The notes beneath the pieces are model-generated. The model saw nothing but the letters and a program-made list of their open reading frames with translations. It had not been told where the DNA came from and did no database searches. From the NCBI GenBank assembly GCA_910586575.1, contig CAJUJQ010000025.1:1-30810 (forward strand): a DNA stretch of 30,810 nucleotides, given 5' to 3'. The position numbers and the translations under genes were made by a program. The DNA comes from an uncultured Clostridia bacterium. Lineage in GTDB: Bacteria > Bacillota > Clostridia > Oscillospirales > Butyricicoccaceae. Within the stretch, counting starts at the first letter, position 1. Each line of letters opens with the position of its first letter. Shown here piece by piece: positions 7,083 through 14,780 of this stretch.

Positions 7083-8387
7083 TCAGGCGAACAGCCCCGG
7101 CAGGAGCATCTTCGGCAGGAAGGTCGCGACCGCCGGAATATACGTGGTCAGCAGCAGCGTCGGAATCCATGCGAAAATAATGAAAATCATAGTGGGCGAG
7201 AGCATTTTGTTGATTTTCGCACCGCATACCCGCCCGCTCAGGTACAGCATGGGCGCGGTCGGCGGCGTGATATTCCCCATGCCGAGGTTCACGCCCAGAA
7301 TCGCCGCGAAATGCACCGGATGAATGCCAATGCTGGTCACGATGGGCAGCAGGATCGGTGTAGACAGCAGGATCCCGCTGGTATCGTCCATCAGCATGCC
7401 GATGATTACCATGAAAATATTCACCATCAGCAGAATCAGGTATTTGTTGTCCGTGATGCTCAGCAGCGCGGCGGCAATCTGCGCGGGGATATTCTGCATT
7501 GTCAGCAGCTTGCTGAAAATCATCACCATGAAGAACATGACCATAATGACGCCGGTCGTGCAGCTCGATTCGGTCAGCGCCTGACGCAGGCCGTCGCCCT
7601 TGAGGCCCTTATAGATGAACATGCCGCAGGGGATGGCGTAGGCCACGCTGATCGCGGCCGCCTCGGTGGCTGTCATCACGCCGCCGTAAATGCCGCCCAG
7701 GATGATAATCGGCATAATCATCGCCGGGATGGCGCGCAGGGTCGCCTTTACGGTGTTCCGCCCCCATTCCGCGGGCGGCTCCGGCGCGGCGCAGACGATG
7801 TCAAACCGCCTGCACATCACCGCGTTCACCAGGCAGAGCAGGGTGACCAGAATCAGGCCGGGGACAATCGTCGCCGTAAAGCAGGCGAGCACTGACGTGC
7901 CGCTCGACCACGCGTAAAGCACCTGCGCCGAAGAAGGCGGAATCAGCAGCCCCAGCGGGCAGGCCGCCGCCAGCAGCGCCGCGGTATAGCCCTTGGAATA
8001 GCCCGCCGCCGTCATGCGCGGTTCCATCAGCGCGCCGATGCAGGAAAGGGTTGCGGAAGCACTGCCCGAAATCGAGCCGAACACCGCGCTTGTAATCACG
8101 GAGACCGCGCCCAGGCCGCTCTTGAAGCGCCCGACAAAACGTTCCACCAGGCCGATCAGCGCGTCGCCGATATGCCCCTTTTCCATGACCTTGCCCGCCA
8201 GGACAAACAGCGGGATGGCAAGCAGGATGGTCGAGTTAATCTGCGTATATCCGCTGGCAAGCAGCGTATTCGGGTTCATCCCGAAAAAGCAGGTAATCCA
8301 GATAAACGCCGCACCGAACGCGTAAGGGATTGGCATGCCGATTACCAGGCCGCCAACCAGCAGCAAAACACTTATGATGGTTCCCAT
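7083..8387 (-). CDS. dctM: TRAP transporter large permease subunit DctM
   Basis: A 434-residue, very hydrophobic protein of normal DctM length with about 12 membrane segments. Typical stretches are PLFVLAGKVMEKGHIGDALI, the scoop-region GSISGSASATLSCIGALMEPRM, the LGLLIPPSSAQVLYAW helix hairpin, and the C-terminal LGVNLGMGNITPPTAPMLYL (each quoted in part). It forms the Na+-dependent transport core that receives substrate from DctP, with DctQ alongside. The ATG at 8387 lies three bases after the dctQ stop. Its end is only three bases from the convergent regulator's stop, with no terminator hairpin between them. The solute is probably a small organic acid, as for most TRAP systems. Confidence 0.93.
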   Translation of the reverse strand: MGTIISVLLLVGGLVIGMPIPYAFGAAFIWITCFFGMNPNTLLASGYTQINSTILLAIPLFVLAGKVMEKGHIGDALIGLVERFVGRFKSGLGAVSVITSAVFGSISGSASATLSCIGALMEPRMTAAGYSKGYTAALLAAACPLGLLIPPSSAQVLYAWSSGTSVLACFTATIVPGLILVTLLCLVNAVMCRRFDIVCAAPEPPAEWGRNTVKATLRAIPAMIMPIIILGGIYGGVMTATEAAAISVAYAIPCGMFIYKGLKGDGLRQALTESSCTTGVIMVMFFMVMIFSKLLTMQNIPAQIAAALLSITDNKYLILLMVNIFMVIIGMLMDDTSGILLSTPILLPIVTSIGIHPVHFAAILGVNLGMGNITPPTAPMLYLSGRVCGAKINKMLSPTMIFIIFAWIPTLLLTTYIPAVATFLPKMLLPGLFA

Positions 8388-8390
8388 AAA

Positions 8391-9020
8391 TCACGCACGC
8401 TCCCCTTTCTGTCCCCGTCCCGCTTCCTCCCGTGTCGGGATATCCAGCGCGGGATAGCGGGTTTTTGTTTTTTGCGAGATATAGTCACCCGGGCGCGGCT
8501 CGCTGAATACGCCCCGGCGCAGGAAGCAGCGCAGGTCGCGCTGCAAATAATAGACATGGTAGAATTCCATCAGCACAAAGCCGAAAAAGATCGCGGACTT
8601 GGGGACGATCAGCGGGATTTTAAGCGAGGTGGAAAGCCCCCACTTCGAGATTTCGCTGACGAAAAACCGGGTTGCCCATGCCAGGACAATCGTATTGACA
8701 ACCACGGTGCAAAGCTGCGCGAAAACCGTAATCCCATCTTTAACCCTCATATTTTTGATGTAGACATTCAGCAGGTCGGCCTTGATATGGCTGTTTTCAA
8801 AGCTGCCGTAGGAAGCGCCCATAAAATACAGCCAGAAGGCAAACAGCATGATGATCTCATCAGAGCCGTAAAAGTTACCCTTGAAGCAATACCGCTTGAT
8901 AACCGCGTAAACCATACAGCCAGTCGAACAGACGCTGGCAATAATCATCAGCCACTTGATCAGCTGATGCAGGATTGTCCAAAACCGTGTTTTTGTCAAG
9001 TCAAATGGCTCTTTGGCCAT
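8391..9020 (-). CDS. dctQ: TRAP transporter small permease subunit DctQ
   Basis: A 209-residue protein with four hydrophobic segments, of the DctQ family. The ATG at 9020 (MAKEPFDLTKTRFW) is chosen because AAGGAGGAG lies directly upstream; the frame is open further upstream but has no ribosome site and would run through the intergenic hairpin. Membrane stretches include WLMIIASVCSTGCMVYAVI near the N-terminus and IIMLFAFWLYFMGASYGSF, the usual DctQ second helix. The charged C-terminal tail (~50 residues after the last helix) is longer than in many DctQ proteins. It pairs with DctM and lies downstream of dctP across a 122-base gap holding a strong hairpin. Confidence 0.88.
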   Translation of the reverse strand: MAKEPFDLTKTRFWTILHQLIKWLMIIASVCSTGCMVYAVIKRYCFKGNFYGSDEIIMLFAFWLYFMGASYGSFENSHIKADLLNVYIKNMRVKDGITVFAQLCTVVVNTIVLAWATRFFVSEISKWGLSTSLKIPLIVPKSAIFFGFVLMEFYHVYYLQRDLRCFLRRGVFSEPRPGDYISQKTKTRYPALDIPTREEAGRGQKGERA

Positions 9021-9101
9021 AGCCCACTCCTCCTTCCGATTCCTGCACGCGCATGCGTACAGGCTTTTTTCCCGCCGCTGGCCAGAACCGCACAAAATAC
9101 G

Positions 9102-9133
9102 GCTTGCCTGCACGTACCTGCGTGCAGGCAAGC
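9102..9133 (-). other. Intercistronic stem-loop between dctP and dctQ
   Basis: A perfect 13-bp inverted repeat, GCTTGCCTGCACG (9102-9114) and its complement (9121-9133), with a six-base loop. On the transcribed strand it follows the dctP stop by nine bases and has no U-run after it. It is therefore more likely an RNA-stability or attenuating hairpin that lets the binding protein be made in excess of the permease than a full terminator. Confidence 0.7.
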
Positions 9134-9142
9134 AAGAGGGAG

Positions 9143-10186
9143 CTAGCCGTTCGCCGAAATCAGCTCGTTCAGGATATCCTCACCGATATTCTTGGACAGC
9201 TTCGGCCAGGTGACCTCAATCACCTGCCTCTTGTAGGCTTCCAGCTCGGCGTCGCTCAGCTCCAGGATGGTAATTCCGTAATCGCGCATTTTCTGGATAG
9301 CTTCTTCGTCGCCTTCCTTCGCGGTTTTGTAGCTGTTGACCGCCTCGTCCATAAAGGCGTCCTCAACCAGCTTTTGCAAATCCTCGGGCATCCCGCTGAA
9401 AACATCCTTGCTCATCAGGAAGCCGATATTCTCTACAAACACATTGTACGGGACATAATACTTGATAACATCACGGAAATCGCTGTAATTGAGCTGCGGC
9501 GTGCCGCCGATCCACCCGTTGCAGACGCCGGTCTGCATGGCGGTGTACAAATCGCCGTAGGGGATGGTGGTTGCCGAAAAGCCCATATCCTGCGTTACCA
9601 GGTTGTAAACCTCAATCGCGGGCGCGCGCACCAGCAAATCGGTCTTGTCCGCGCTGACATCCTGATACCCGGCAGGCTCGCGGCTGAAGCCCAGCCCAAT
9701 CAAGCCTTCCGCGTAAATGCCCAGCAGCTTGATGTTCAGGTCGTCCATGATTTCGGTGTACTTCTCGTAGAAATAGGAACCGCTGCCGAACGCACCTTCC
9801 AAATCGTCATAGCTGTTGACCAGATAGGGGATGAAGTTCATTTCCAGGCGGCTGTCATACTCGCTCGGGATGGGGATGAGCGCCATATCGATTGTCCCCT
9901 CGGAAAGCTCCTGGAACGTCAGCGTATAGTCGCCAAGCTGGCTTGATGGGTAAATCGTCACCGAAAGGCGTCCTCCGCTTTCGCTTTCCAGCCGGTCTTT
10001 GATGCGGGTAAGCGCGGCGTAGCCGAGATGCTCCTGATTATAGTGGGTGGCAATGCGCAGCTCGTAGCTTTCCGACCCGCCGCCTTTGCCGCTGCCGCCT
10101 CCGCCGTTGTTGCCGCCGCCTCCGCAGCCGGCCAGCAGCGCCACGGCCATGAGGACCGTAAGCAGGATACATAAAATCCGTTTCAT
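9143..10186 (-). CDS. dctP: TRAP transporter solute-binding lipoprotein DctP
   Basis: A 347-residue periplasmic-type binding protein anchored as a lipoprotein. The signal is MKRILCILLTVLMAVALLAG with lipobox LAGC (Cys21), followed by a Gly/Asn/Ser-rich flexible tether. The DctP fold shows in LRIATHYNQEHLGYAAL, the ligand-binding arginine region LLVRAPA, and PYGDLYTAMQTGVCNGWIGG, where typical family members have E-x-YtALQtGvVDGqE. The acidic residues usual in the last motif are replaced, so the ligand may differ from C4-dicarboxylates. The ATG at 10186 follows GGGAGGT. It lies 51 bases after the opine dehydrogenase gene, in the same orientation. Confidence 0.92.
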   Translation of the reverse strand: MKRILCILLTVLMAVALLAGCGGGGNNGGGGSGKGGGSESYELRIATHYNQEHLGYAALTRIKDRLESESGGRLSVTIYPSSQLGDYTLTFQELSEGTIDMALIPIPSEYDSRLEMNFIPYLVNSYDDLEGAFGSGSYFYEKYTEIMDDLNIKLLGIYAEGLIGLGFSREPAGYQDVSADKTDLLVRAPAIEVYNLVTQDMGFSATTIPYGDLYTAMQTGVCNGWIGGTPQLNYSDFRDVIKYYVPYNVFVENIGFLMSKDVFSGMPEDLQKLVEDAFMDEAVNSYKTAKEGDEEAIQKMRDYGITILELSDAELEAYKRQVIEVTWPKLSKNIGEDILNELISANG

Positions 10187-10237
10187 AAAGATACCTCCCT
10201 TTTCTTCGTTGCGGAGCGTCTGCCTGATACCGTGCGG

Positions 10238-11344
10238 TTATTTTGTGCCGGTGCGGACGTAATGCAGCAGCGCCTCCTTGTCCATCCCTTCAATGCCAAG
10301 CTCATCCAGGCCGCAGCCCTTTTCCCGCCAGTCGGTCTCGTGCACTACATTGATGATATCGATAAAGCCGTTGGTCAGCGGCATTGGTACCCCCAGGATT
10401 TCCGCAATCGCCGCCCACGGAACCAGGCCATACGGGATATCCTCGGTCAGGTAGCGGCTGCTGAGGGCGTTCGGCCCGCAAATCGGCGTCAGGCCGATGG
10501 AGCCGTGGCCTTCCTTATACAGATCCTGCCAGGTCCACTCGTAATCGTCAGGACGTCCCGCGAAATCCTCCATCGGGCGGAGGTTGTAGCCCAGCTCATT
10601 GCCGAGCGCCTTGCGTTCCTTGTCCATCGCAATATTCAGGCGGCAGGCCGAAGGCGTCCAGCCGTGCTCATACAGGAAGAAATTAACCTGCGGGCTTTCA
10701 ATGCGGGAGATGTTGAACAGCACAGGGCCGGCGTGCCAGTCCGGGTTGACAATCGCCATGCCGCATTCCAGGCAGTCATGATAAATCTTTTCAAAGGGGA
10801 ACAAATCCTCGCGCATTTCGTCGATCAGCCCGGGACCCCTGTCAGCGGGCAGGAACGCGATGTTGATGGGGTTGCGCCCGAATACATTGACCACATCCGA
10901 GCCGGGCGCCGTCAGGCGCGCGTCATAGGGCAAGTTGTTTGCGTCGGCAAACACCGGGCAGTCCGCGTCACCAAACACGTTTTTCATGACCAGCGCGGCA
11001 AACGCACCGGGATAGGTCACAACAATCTGGTCGCTGTGCAAGTGGCCTTTCAGCAGCTTTGCGTAATCAAGATGCGTAAACGCGGGGGCCACAAGGCAGA
11101 TATAGCGGCAGCCCTCCACCGCCTGGGCGATGTCGTCGGTCACCATGTTCAGTGTTACCGGACCCTGCAATTCCTTGATGTTGCCTTGCAGGTGGATGGT
11201 TTTGGTTTCAAAGACCTTTTTCATATTGTTCTTAAACTGAGGCATTTCATACAGGTTGACCGTGTGCCCCTTGAGCGCAAATTCCGCCGCCATGGTGTGC
11301 GCGCCGTTTCCTCCGCCAAGAACCGCAATTTTTTTGGGTGTCAT
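10238..11344 (-). CDS. NAD(P)-dependent opine/octopine dehydrogenase-family protein
   Basis: A 368-residue two-domain protein. The N-terminal Rossmann motif AVLGGGNGAHTMAAEFA is at residues ~7-23. The C-terminal octopine/nopaline dehydrogenase domain has a candidate catalytic His204 in NPDWHAGPVLFN and the Arg297-x4-Asp302 pair in SSRYLTEDIPYG; spacing and context match the His/Arg/Asp set known from octopine dehydrogenase. The family joins an amino acid to a 2-oxo acid by reductive condensation, or runs the reverse, oxidative cleavage. Being first in an operon with a TRAP importer suggests breakdown of an imported N-carboxyalkyl amine, which is inference. It starts at ATG 11344 after AAAGGAAG. 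The substrate cannot be read from sequence. Confidence 0.82.
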   Translation of the reverse strand: MTPKKIAVLGGGNGAHTMAAEFALKGHTVNLYEMPQFKNNMKKVFETKTIHLQGNIKELQGPVTLNMVTDDIAQAVEGCRYICLVAPAFTHLDYAKLLKGHLHSDQIVVTYPGAFAALVMKNVFGDADCPVFADANNLPYDARLTAPGSDVVNVFGRNPINIAFLPADRGPGLIDEMREDLFPFEKIYHDCLECGMAIVNPDWHAGPVLFNISRIESPQVNFFLYEHGWTPSACRLNIAMDKERKALGNELGYNLRPMEDFAGRPDDYEWTWQDLYKEGHGSIGLTPICGPNALSSRYLTEDIPYGLVPWAAIAEILGVPMPLTNGFIDIINVVHETDWREKGCGLDELGIEGMDKEALLHYVRTGTK

Positions 11345-11653
11345 AACACATACTTCCTTTCCATTCCATCGTCTCTTAACCGGGTGGCCTTTTTTGATAA
11401 TAAAACAATACCATCTTTTTTCGCACGATTCATCCTACAATACGGATGAAATTTCCTGTTTTTTTCTGGAATTTCTCCTGCGCTTTGTAGCATAATTTAT
11501 AATTCTTGCACATTTTGCAGCGCTGTATTTGGTTGTAACCAACAATTTCAACCGGCTGCATGGATTTTTTTTCGCGGAATCAATCCTCCCGGCAGGCGCA
11601 ATGCTTCCCCACTTTTTGACAGCCTGATGCCGGCAGGCGGCAGCATTCCACGC
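11345..11653 (-). promoter_or_regulatory. Upstream region of the opine dehydrogenase/TRAP operon with two dyads
   Basis: This gene-free AT-richer stretch holds two clear dyads: TTCATCC-N8-GGATGAA at 11429-11450 and TTGGTT-GT-AACCAA at 11529-11542. Possible -10-like elements are present (TATTGT or TATTAT near 11400, TATAAA near 11500 on the minus strand), but none has a good -35 partner. I read it as the control region of the operon, with the dyads as candidate operators. No open reading frame here has a ribosome site. Confidence 0.4.
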
Positions 11654-11701
11654 AAAAAAACGCGTCCGGGCTGACCGCTTTCACGGCCAGCCCGGATACG
11701 C
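11654..11701 (-). terminator. Rho-independent terminator of the PfkB kinase gene
   Basis: On the minus strand a stem of nine GC-rich pairs (65-73 with 88-96 of 11600), extended by three more pairs across a two-base bulge, is followed by seven U residues (A-run at 11654-11660). It lies about 45 bases after the kinase stop. Confidence 0.88.
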
Positions 11702-11745
11702 ATTTGATAAGGAGATTACTCTGTTATGAAAGAAAAGGGGAATCT

Positions 11746-12624
11746 TCAGCGGTAAAATTCATCTATATAGGCACGCACATCGGCATCCGTCCCCCGGAAG
11801 GGTCCGGGCTGTTCCATCTTCAGTGAAACAAGCGCGGCGGCATATTCCAGCGCGGTCGGGATATCATCGCCCAGAAGCCTGCGGCTGAGGTAGCCCGCAA
11901 AGGTCGTATCGCCCCGCCCGGTGCGCCCGGAGAGGTTGCGCGCCTTTACCGGGCTGGTATAGAAGGTGCTGCCGTCGTACACCAGCATCTCGGCGTTGTG
12001 AGAAATCATGGTCTCGCGCGAGCCCCAGTCAAACAGCTGCTTTGCAGCCGCGCGCCGGTCGGAAAGCCCGGTCAAAACCTCGGCCTCGGCGGCGTCGGTT
12101 TTCAGAAAATCGAGCATGGGCAGAAACGTCTTTTTGTCCGCCCAGTCGTGGAAATTCATGCTGCCGCCCTCGTTGTGCCGCAGGAAGCCCTGGGCATCCG
12201 CCGAAACCATGCCGCGTTTCTTCAGCGCGGGAATCAGCTCCCCCGGGAAATCCCCGTAGAGCAGCCCGCACAGATGGTACAGCCTGCAATCGGCCTCTGG
12301 GATTTCCTCCGGCTGCACCGGATCGGACTGCGCCAGGCATTCGGCCCTGCGGCGCTCACGGTCGGCGGAAAAATAAGTGTTGCGCATCAGCGTCGTGCGC
12401 GCGGAGGGGAGCAGCGCAAGGCTCTCCCGCGGGAAATCAAAGGCATCCAGAATATCGGCATCCTCGGGGCTGATTTTCATGGACGAAAATACCTTCGCCT
12501 GCGCCGCGCGCGCGGCATAGGCGCAGAAATACACCGCGCCGCCGATATCGCGCACCTCTTCCCCCTGGTAGTCTATATTATGGTCCCGCGTCGCGGGGCC
12601 GACAAACATAATATCGTATTTCAT
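11746..12624 (-). CDS. PfkB-family carbohydrate kinase
   Basis: A 292-residue ribokinase-fold kinase. The N-terminal substrate-side signature is IGGAVYFCAYAA (residues ~27-39) and the C-terminal signature is SGRTGRGDTTFAGYLSRR, with the catalytic base Asp in GRGDT (family consensus DTTGAGD; the first Asp is replaced here). The ATG at 12624 (MKYDIMFVGPATRDHN) is chosen because GGAG lies ten bases upstream and the frame upstream of it has no homology-like sequence. A -10 element lies at 12725-12730. The kinase phosphorylates a sugar or sugar-like alcohol; neighbours do not reveal which. It is transcribed alone, with its own terminator. Confidence 0.85.
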   Translation of the reverse strand: MKYDIMFVGPATRDHNIDYQGEEVRDIGGAVYFCAYAARAAQAKVFSSMKISPEDADILDAFDFPRESLALLPSARTTLMRNTYFSADRERRRAECLAQSDPVQPEEIPEADCRLYHLCGLLYGDFPGELIPALKKRGMVSADAQGFLRHNEGGSMNFHDWADKKTFLPMLDFLKTDAAEAEVLTGLSDRRAAAKQLFDWGSRETMISHNAEMLVYDGSTFYTSPVKARNLSGRTGRGDTTFAGYLSRRLLGDDIPTALEYAAALVSLKMEQPGPFRGTDADVRAYIDEFYR

Positions 12625-12724
12625 CTCGCTGCTCCATTCCTTCCAGCTGCCGCGCCTGCCGTTTCCCGGCTTTCCGCGCGGCTTAAAACGCCCACAAGCG
12701 TTCCGCAATCGTTTACGCACCTCT

Positions 12725-12730
12725 ATTATA
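12725..12730 (-). promoter_or_regulatory. -10 element upstream of the PfkB kinase gene
   Basis: A perfect TATAAT on the minus strand, about 100 bases before the kinase start codon. No good -35 is seen at 16-18 bases, so the call is tentative. Confidence 0.45.
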
Positions 12731-12838
12731 TCAGTTCCCGCGCTGCAAGGCCATTGGTGAACCTGCACAAACTTTGCCATTAAAAAGCGGCAATTTGCCG
12801 GAAAATCAAGGTATATCTGCAAAACACCGCTCCGGCGC

Positions 12839-12867
12839 TTGACAAAGCCGCGGGAAAGCGGTAATAT
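12839..12867 (+). promoter_or_regulatory. Promoter of the mgtC-like gene
   Basis: A consensus -35 TTGACA (12839-12844), 17-base spacer and -10 TAATAT (12862-12867). Transcription would start near 12874, leaving a leader of about 100 bases that contains a stem of GCATC-cgt-CCGGC (12896-12908) with GCCGG-gga-GATGC (12934-12946). Confidence 0.8.
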
Positions 12868-12977
12868 GATATGCACACATTGCAAACGTTTTCGGGCATC
12901 CGTCCGGCTTTGCCGCCCCCACATACGCAACAGGCCGGGGAGATGCACAGCTCTTGGATGAAAGGATGGTAATCAAA

Positions 12978-13706
12978 ATGACATTGGTAAGTTATATGAC
13001 GAGCCAGTTCTCGGTTGTGCAGAACCTTGACTTTTTTATCCGGCTTGCAGTGGCGTGCATGTGCGGGGCTGCCATCGGCTTTGAGCGGAGCAAGCGCTTC
13101 AAGGGGGCAGGGCTGCGCACCCATATTATCGTCTGCTGCGCGGCGGCGCTGATGATTATTGTATCCAAATACGGCTTTGCCGATATGGCCAGCACGGACG
13201 GCACCCTGTTCCACGGCACCCGCGGCGCGGACTCCGCCCGTATCGCGGCGCAGGTCGTCAGCGGCATCAGCTTCCTGGGCGCGGGCGTCATCTTCAAGCA
13301 CGGCAGCTCGGTGCGCGGCCTGACCACGGCGGCAGGCGTATGGGCGACCGCAGGCATCGGCCTTGCGATTGGCGCGGGCATGTACCCCATCGGCATTTTC
13401 GCGACCTGCCTGATTGCCGGGCTTCAGTTCATGATGCACAAGCATACCTTTGCCGGGGACGCGCTGGCCATCAGCCGTTTACAGTTCACCATCGAACGCA
13501 CCGAGCGTTTTCAGGAGATGTTTGACGATTTCCTCATCCGGCACAACGCCCATCTGGTAGAAAGCCGGGTTACATATAATGATGACGGCAGCGCAACCTA
13601 TGAAATGAGCGTGCGCGCCCCCGCCGATGTCACCATGCGGGAGCTGGACAATTACCTGCAATCGGTGACGGTCGTCCACAGCGTGGACTATATGGCGGTT
13701 TGCTAG
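12978..13706 (+). CDS. MgtC/SapB-family inner-membrane protein
   Basis: A 242-residue membrane protein. The MgtC domain has four to five hydrophobic segments in the first ~150 residues, with the family signatures AAIGFERSKRFKGAGLRTHIIV and VVSGISFLGAGVIFKHGSSVRGLTTAA (each in part). A soluble C-terminal ACT-like domain of ~85 residues follows. MgtC proteins are linked to growth in low Mg2+ and to modulation of membrane ATPase or transporters in some pathogens; they are not Mg2+ pumps themselves. The ATG at 12978 follows AAAGGATGG; in-frame TTG 12954 and ATG 12966 lie upstream but fit less well. It is monocistronic with its own consensus promoter. Confidence 0.88.
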   Translation: MTLVSYMTSQFSVVQNLDFFIRLAVACMCGAAIGFERSKRFKGAGLRTHIIVCCAAALMIIVSKYGFADMASTDGTLFHGTRGADSARIAAQVVSGISFLGAGVIFKHGSSVRGLTTAAGVWATAGIGLAIGAGMYPIGIFATCLIAGLQFMMHKHTFAGDALAISRLQFTIERTERFQEMFDDFLIRHNAHLVESRVTYNDDGSATYEMSVRAPADVTMRELDNYLQSVTVVHSVDYMAVC

Positions 13707-13754
13707 CCGCCTGTATTCGCACGGCAAGATCTTCTTTCTTCTTTTTCCTGAACC

Positions 13755-13778
13755 GGGGGCTGGCATTGTGCAGCCCCC
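13755..13778. other. GC-rich stem-loop after the mgtC-like gene
   Basis: An 8-bp stem GGGGGCTG (13755-13762) with CAGCCCCC (13771-13778). There is no U-run on either strand, so it is a weak terminator at best. It may instead belong to the edge of the dispersed repeat that follows. Confidence 0.4.
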
Positions 13779-13849
13779 TAACCTCATTGTAAAAAACTGT
13801 TCAAAAGTATAACTTGTGACAATCGCCTGCATCTTTCCATACTGCGCCC

Positions 13850-13983
13850 AATTTCCTTGAAAGGCGACGGCCTGCCTGCGGAAACGCGCCTTGCCTGGCG
13901 AAAGCATCTGCGGCGCGCCAGTGGTCCATCCAGTTAGAAATTGGAGTGGGACTTGGAGCTGGATTTCTGACTGGATGGAGCAC
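13850..13983 (-). repeat. Dispersed palindromic element, copy A
   Basis: A 17-bp inverted repeat (TCCATCCAGTTAGAAAT at 13925-13941 with its partner 13963-13979, one G-U pair) encloses a 21-base loop. Reading the minus strand onwards, three blocks follow: GGCAAGGC (13895-13888), CGCAGGC (13880-13874) and TCAAGGA (13860-13854). The same arm sequence and the same blocks with nearly the same spacing recur in copy B at 20073-20227 on the opposite strand. The element fills the gene-free interval between the mgtC-like and HAD genes. Confidence 0.7.
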
Positions 13984-14032
13984 TAGTCACAATTTATTGA
14001 TTCACAGTTCCTAAATTTAACCGAAATTTTAT

Positions 14033-14060
14033 TTGCGCCGCGGGAAATTTCTGATATAAT
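14033..14060 (+). promoter_or_regulatory. Promoter of the HAD hydrolase gene
   Basis: -35 TTGCGC (14033-14038), 16-base spacer, perfect -10 TATAAT (14055-14060), about 38 bases ahead of the start codon. Confidence 0.65.
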
Positions 14061-14097
14061 GAGAACTGGACATTCTTTTGGGGAGCAGGGAGACGGC

Positions 14098-14679
14098 ATG
14101 ACGATTTACGACTTCGACAAAACAATATACGACGGCGACAGTACGGTTGACTTTTTCCTGTTCTGCATGAAAAAGCGCCCCCGTCTGGTGCGCTTCCTGC
14201 CGCTGGCACTCCGGCTCAGCCTGATGTATAAGCTGTGCATTATCTCCTATCAGGACTTCCTGCGCGCCGGGGAACGCACGCTCCATGTCGCGGTGCGCGA
14301 GCTTGACAATGTGGACGCGCTGGTCCGCGAATTCTGGGATAAGCACGAGCATAAAATCAAAAGCTTCTATTTGCAGCAGAAACGGGACGACGACCTGATC
14401 CTGTCCGGCTCCTGTGAAATCCTGCTGGACGAAATTTGCAGGCGGCTCGGCATCCGCCACTATATCGGCTCCCGGCTCAATCTGCGCGAGGGGCGCATTG
14501 AGTTCCTCTGCTACCACGAAAACAAGGTGAAGGCGCTGGCCGAACGCTTCCCGGACGCCGAGATCGACGCGTTCTACACCGATTCCATGCTCGACCTGCC
14601 CATGATGCGCGAGGCCGATATTGTCTATCTGGTGAAGAAAAACCGGATTCGCCAATGGAGCCAGAAGCACGCGGGGTAA
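14098..14679 (+). CDS. HAD-superfamily (subclass IB, phosphoserine-phosphatase-like) hydrolase
   Basis: A 193-residue phosphatase of the HAD fold. Motif I is YDFDKTIYDGDST with nucleophile Asp5 and acid/base Asp7; motif II is ILSGSCE; a lysine (motif III) is in NKVKAL; motif IV is YTDSMLDLPMM near residues 160-170. A helical cap lies between motifs I and II and contains a hydrophobic stretch (FLPLALRLSLMYKLCII), suggesting membrane proximity or a lipid-linked substrate. The start at ATG 14098 follows GGGAG and gives the motif I position usual for the family. The substrate is unknown. It is transcribed alone and ends at a bidirectional terminator. Confidence 0.83.
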   Translation: MTIYDFDKTIYDGDSTVDFFLFCMKKRPRLVRFLPLALRLSLMYKLCIISYQDFLRAGERTLHVAVRELDNVDALVREFWDKHEHKIKSFYLQQKRDDDLILSGSCEILLDEICRRLGIRHYIGSRLNLREGRIEFLCYHENKVKALAERFPDAEIDAFYTDSMLDLPMMREADIVYLVKKNRIRQWSQKHAG

Positions 14680-14710
14680 GCGCCTGTTCAGGCATCATAA
14701 ATTTGCTCAA

Positions 14711-14746
14711 GAAAAAACGCTGACGTGACTGCGCCAGCGTTTTTTC
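14711..14746. terminator. Bidirectional terminator between HAD gene and cheY
   Basis: GAAAAAACGCTG (14711-14722) pairs with CAGCGTTTTTTC (14735-14746) around a 12-base loop, giving a U-run on both strands. It serves the plus-strand HAD gene and the minus-strand fapA-cheX-cheY operon. Confidence 0.92.
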
Positions 14747-14780
14747 TCGCCATCCGTGGAGGGAAGCCCCCCTTTCCCGG

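Noticed and set aside
13801..13983. A 60-codon minus-strand frame within copy A of the dispersed element
   Set aside because: The frame is made of the repeat itself; copy B does not preserve it, so coding is unlikely.
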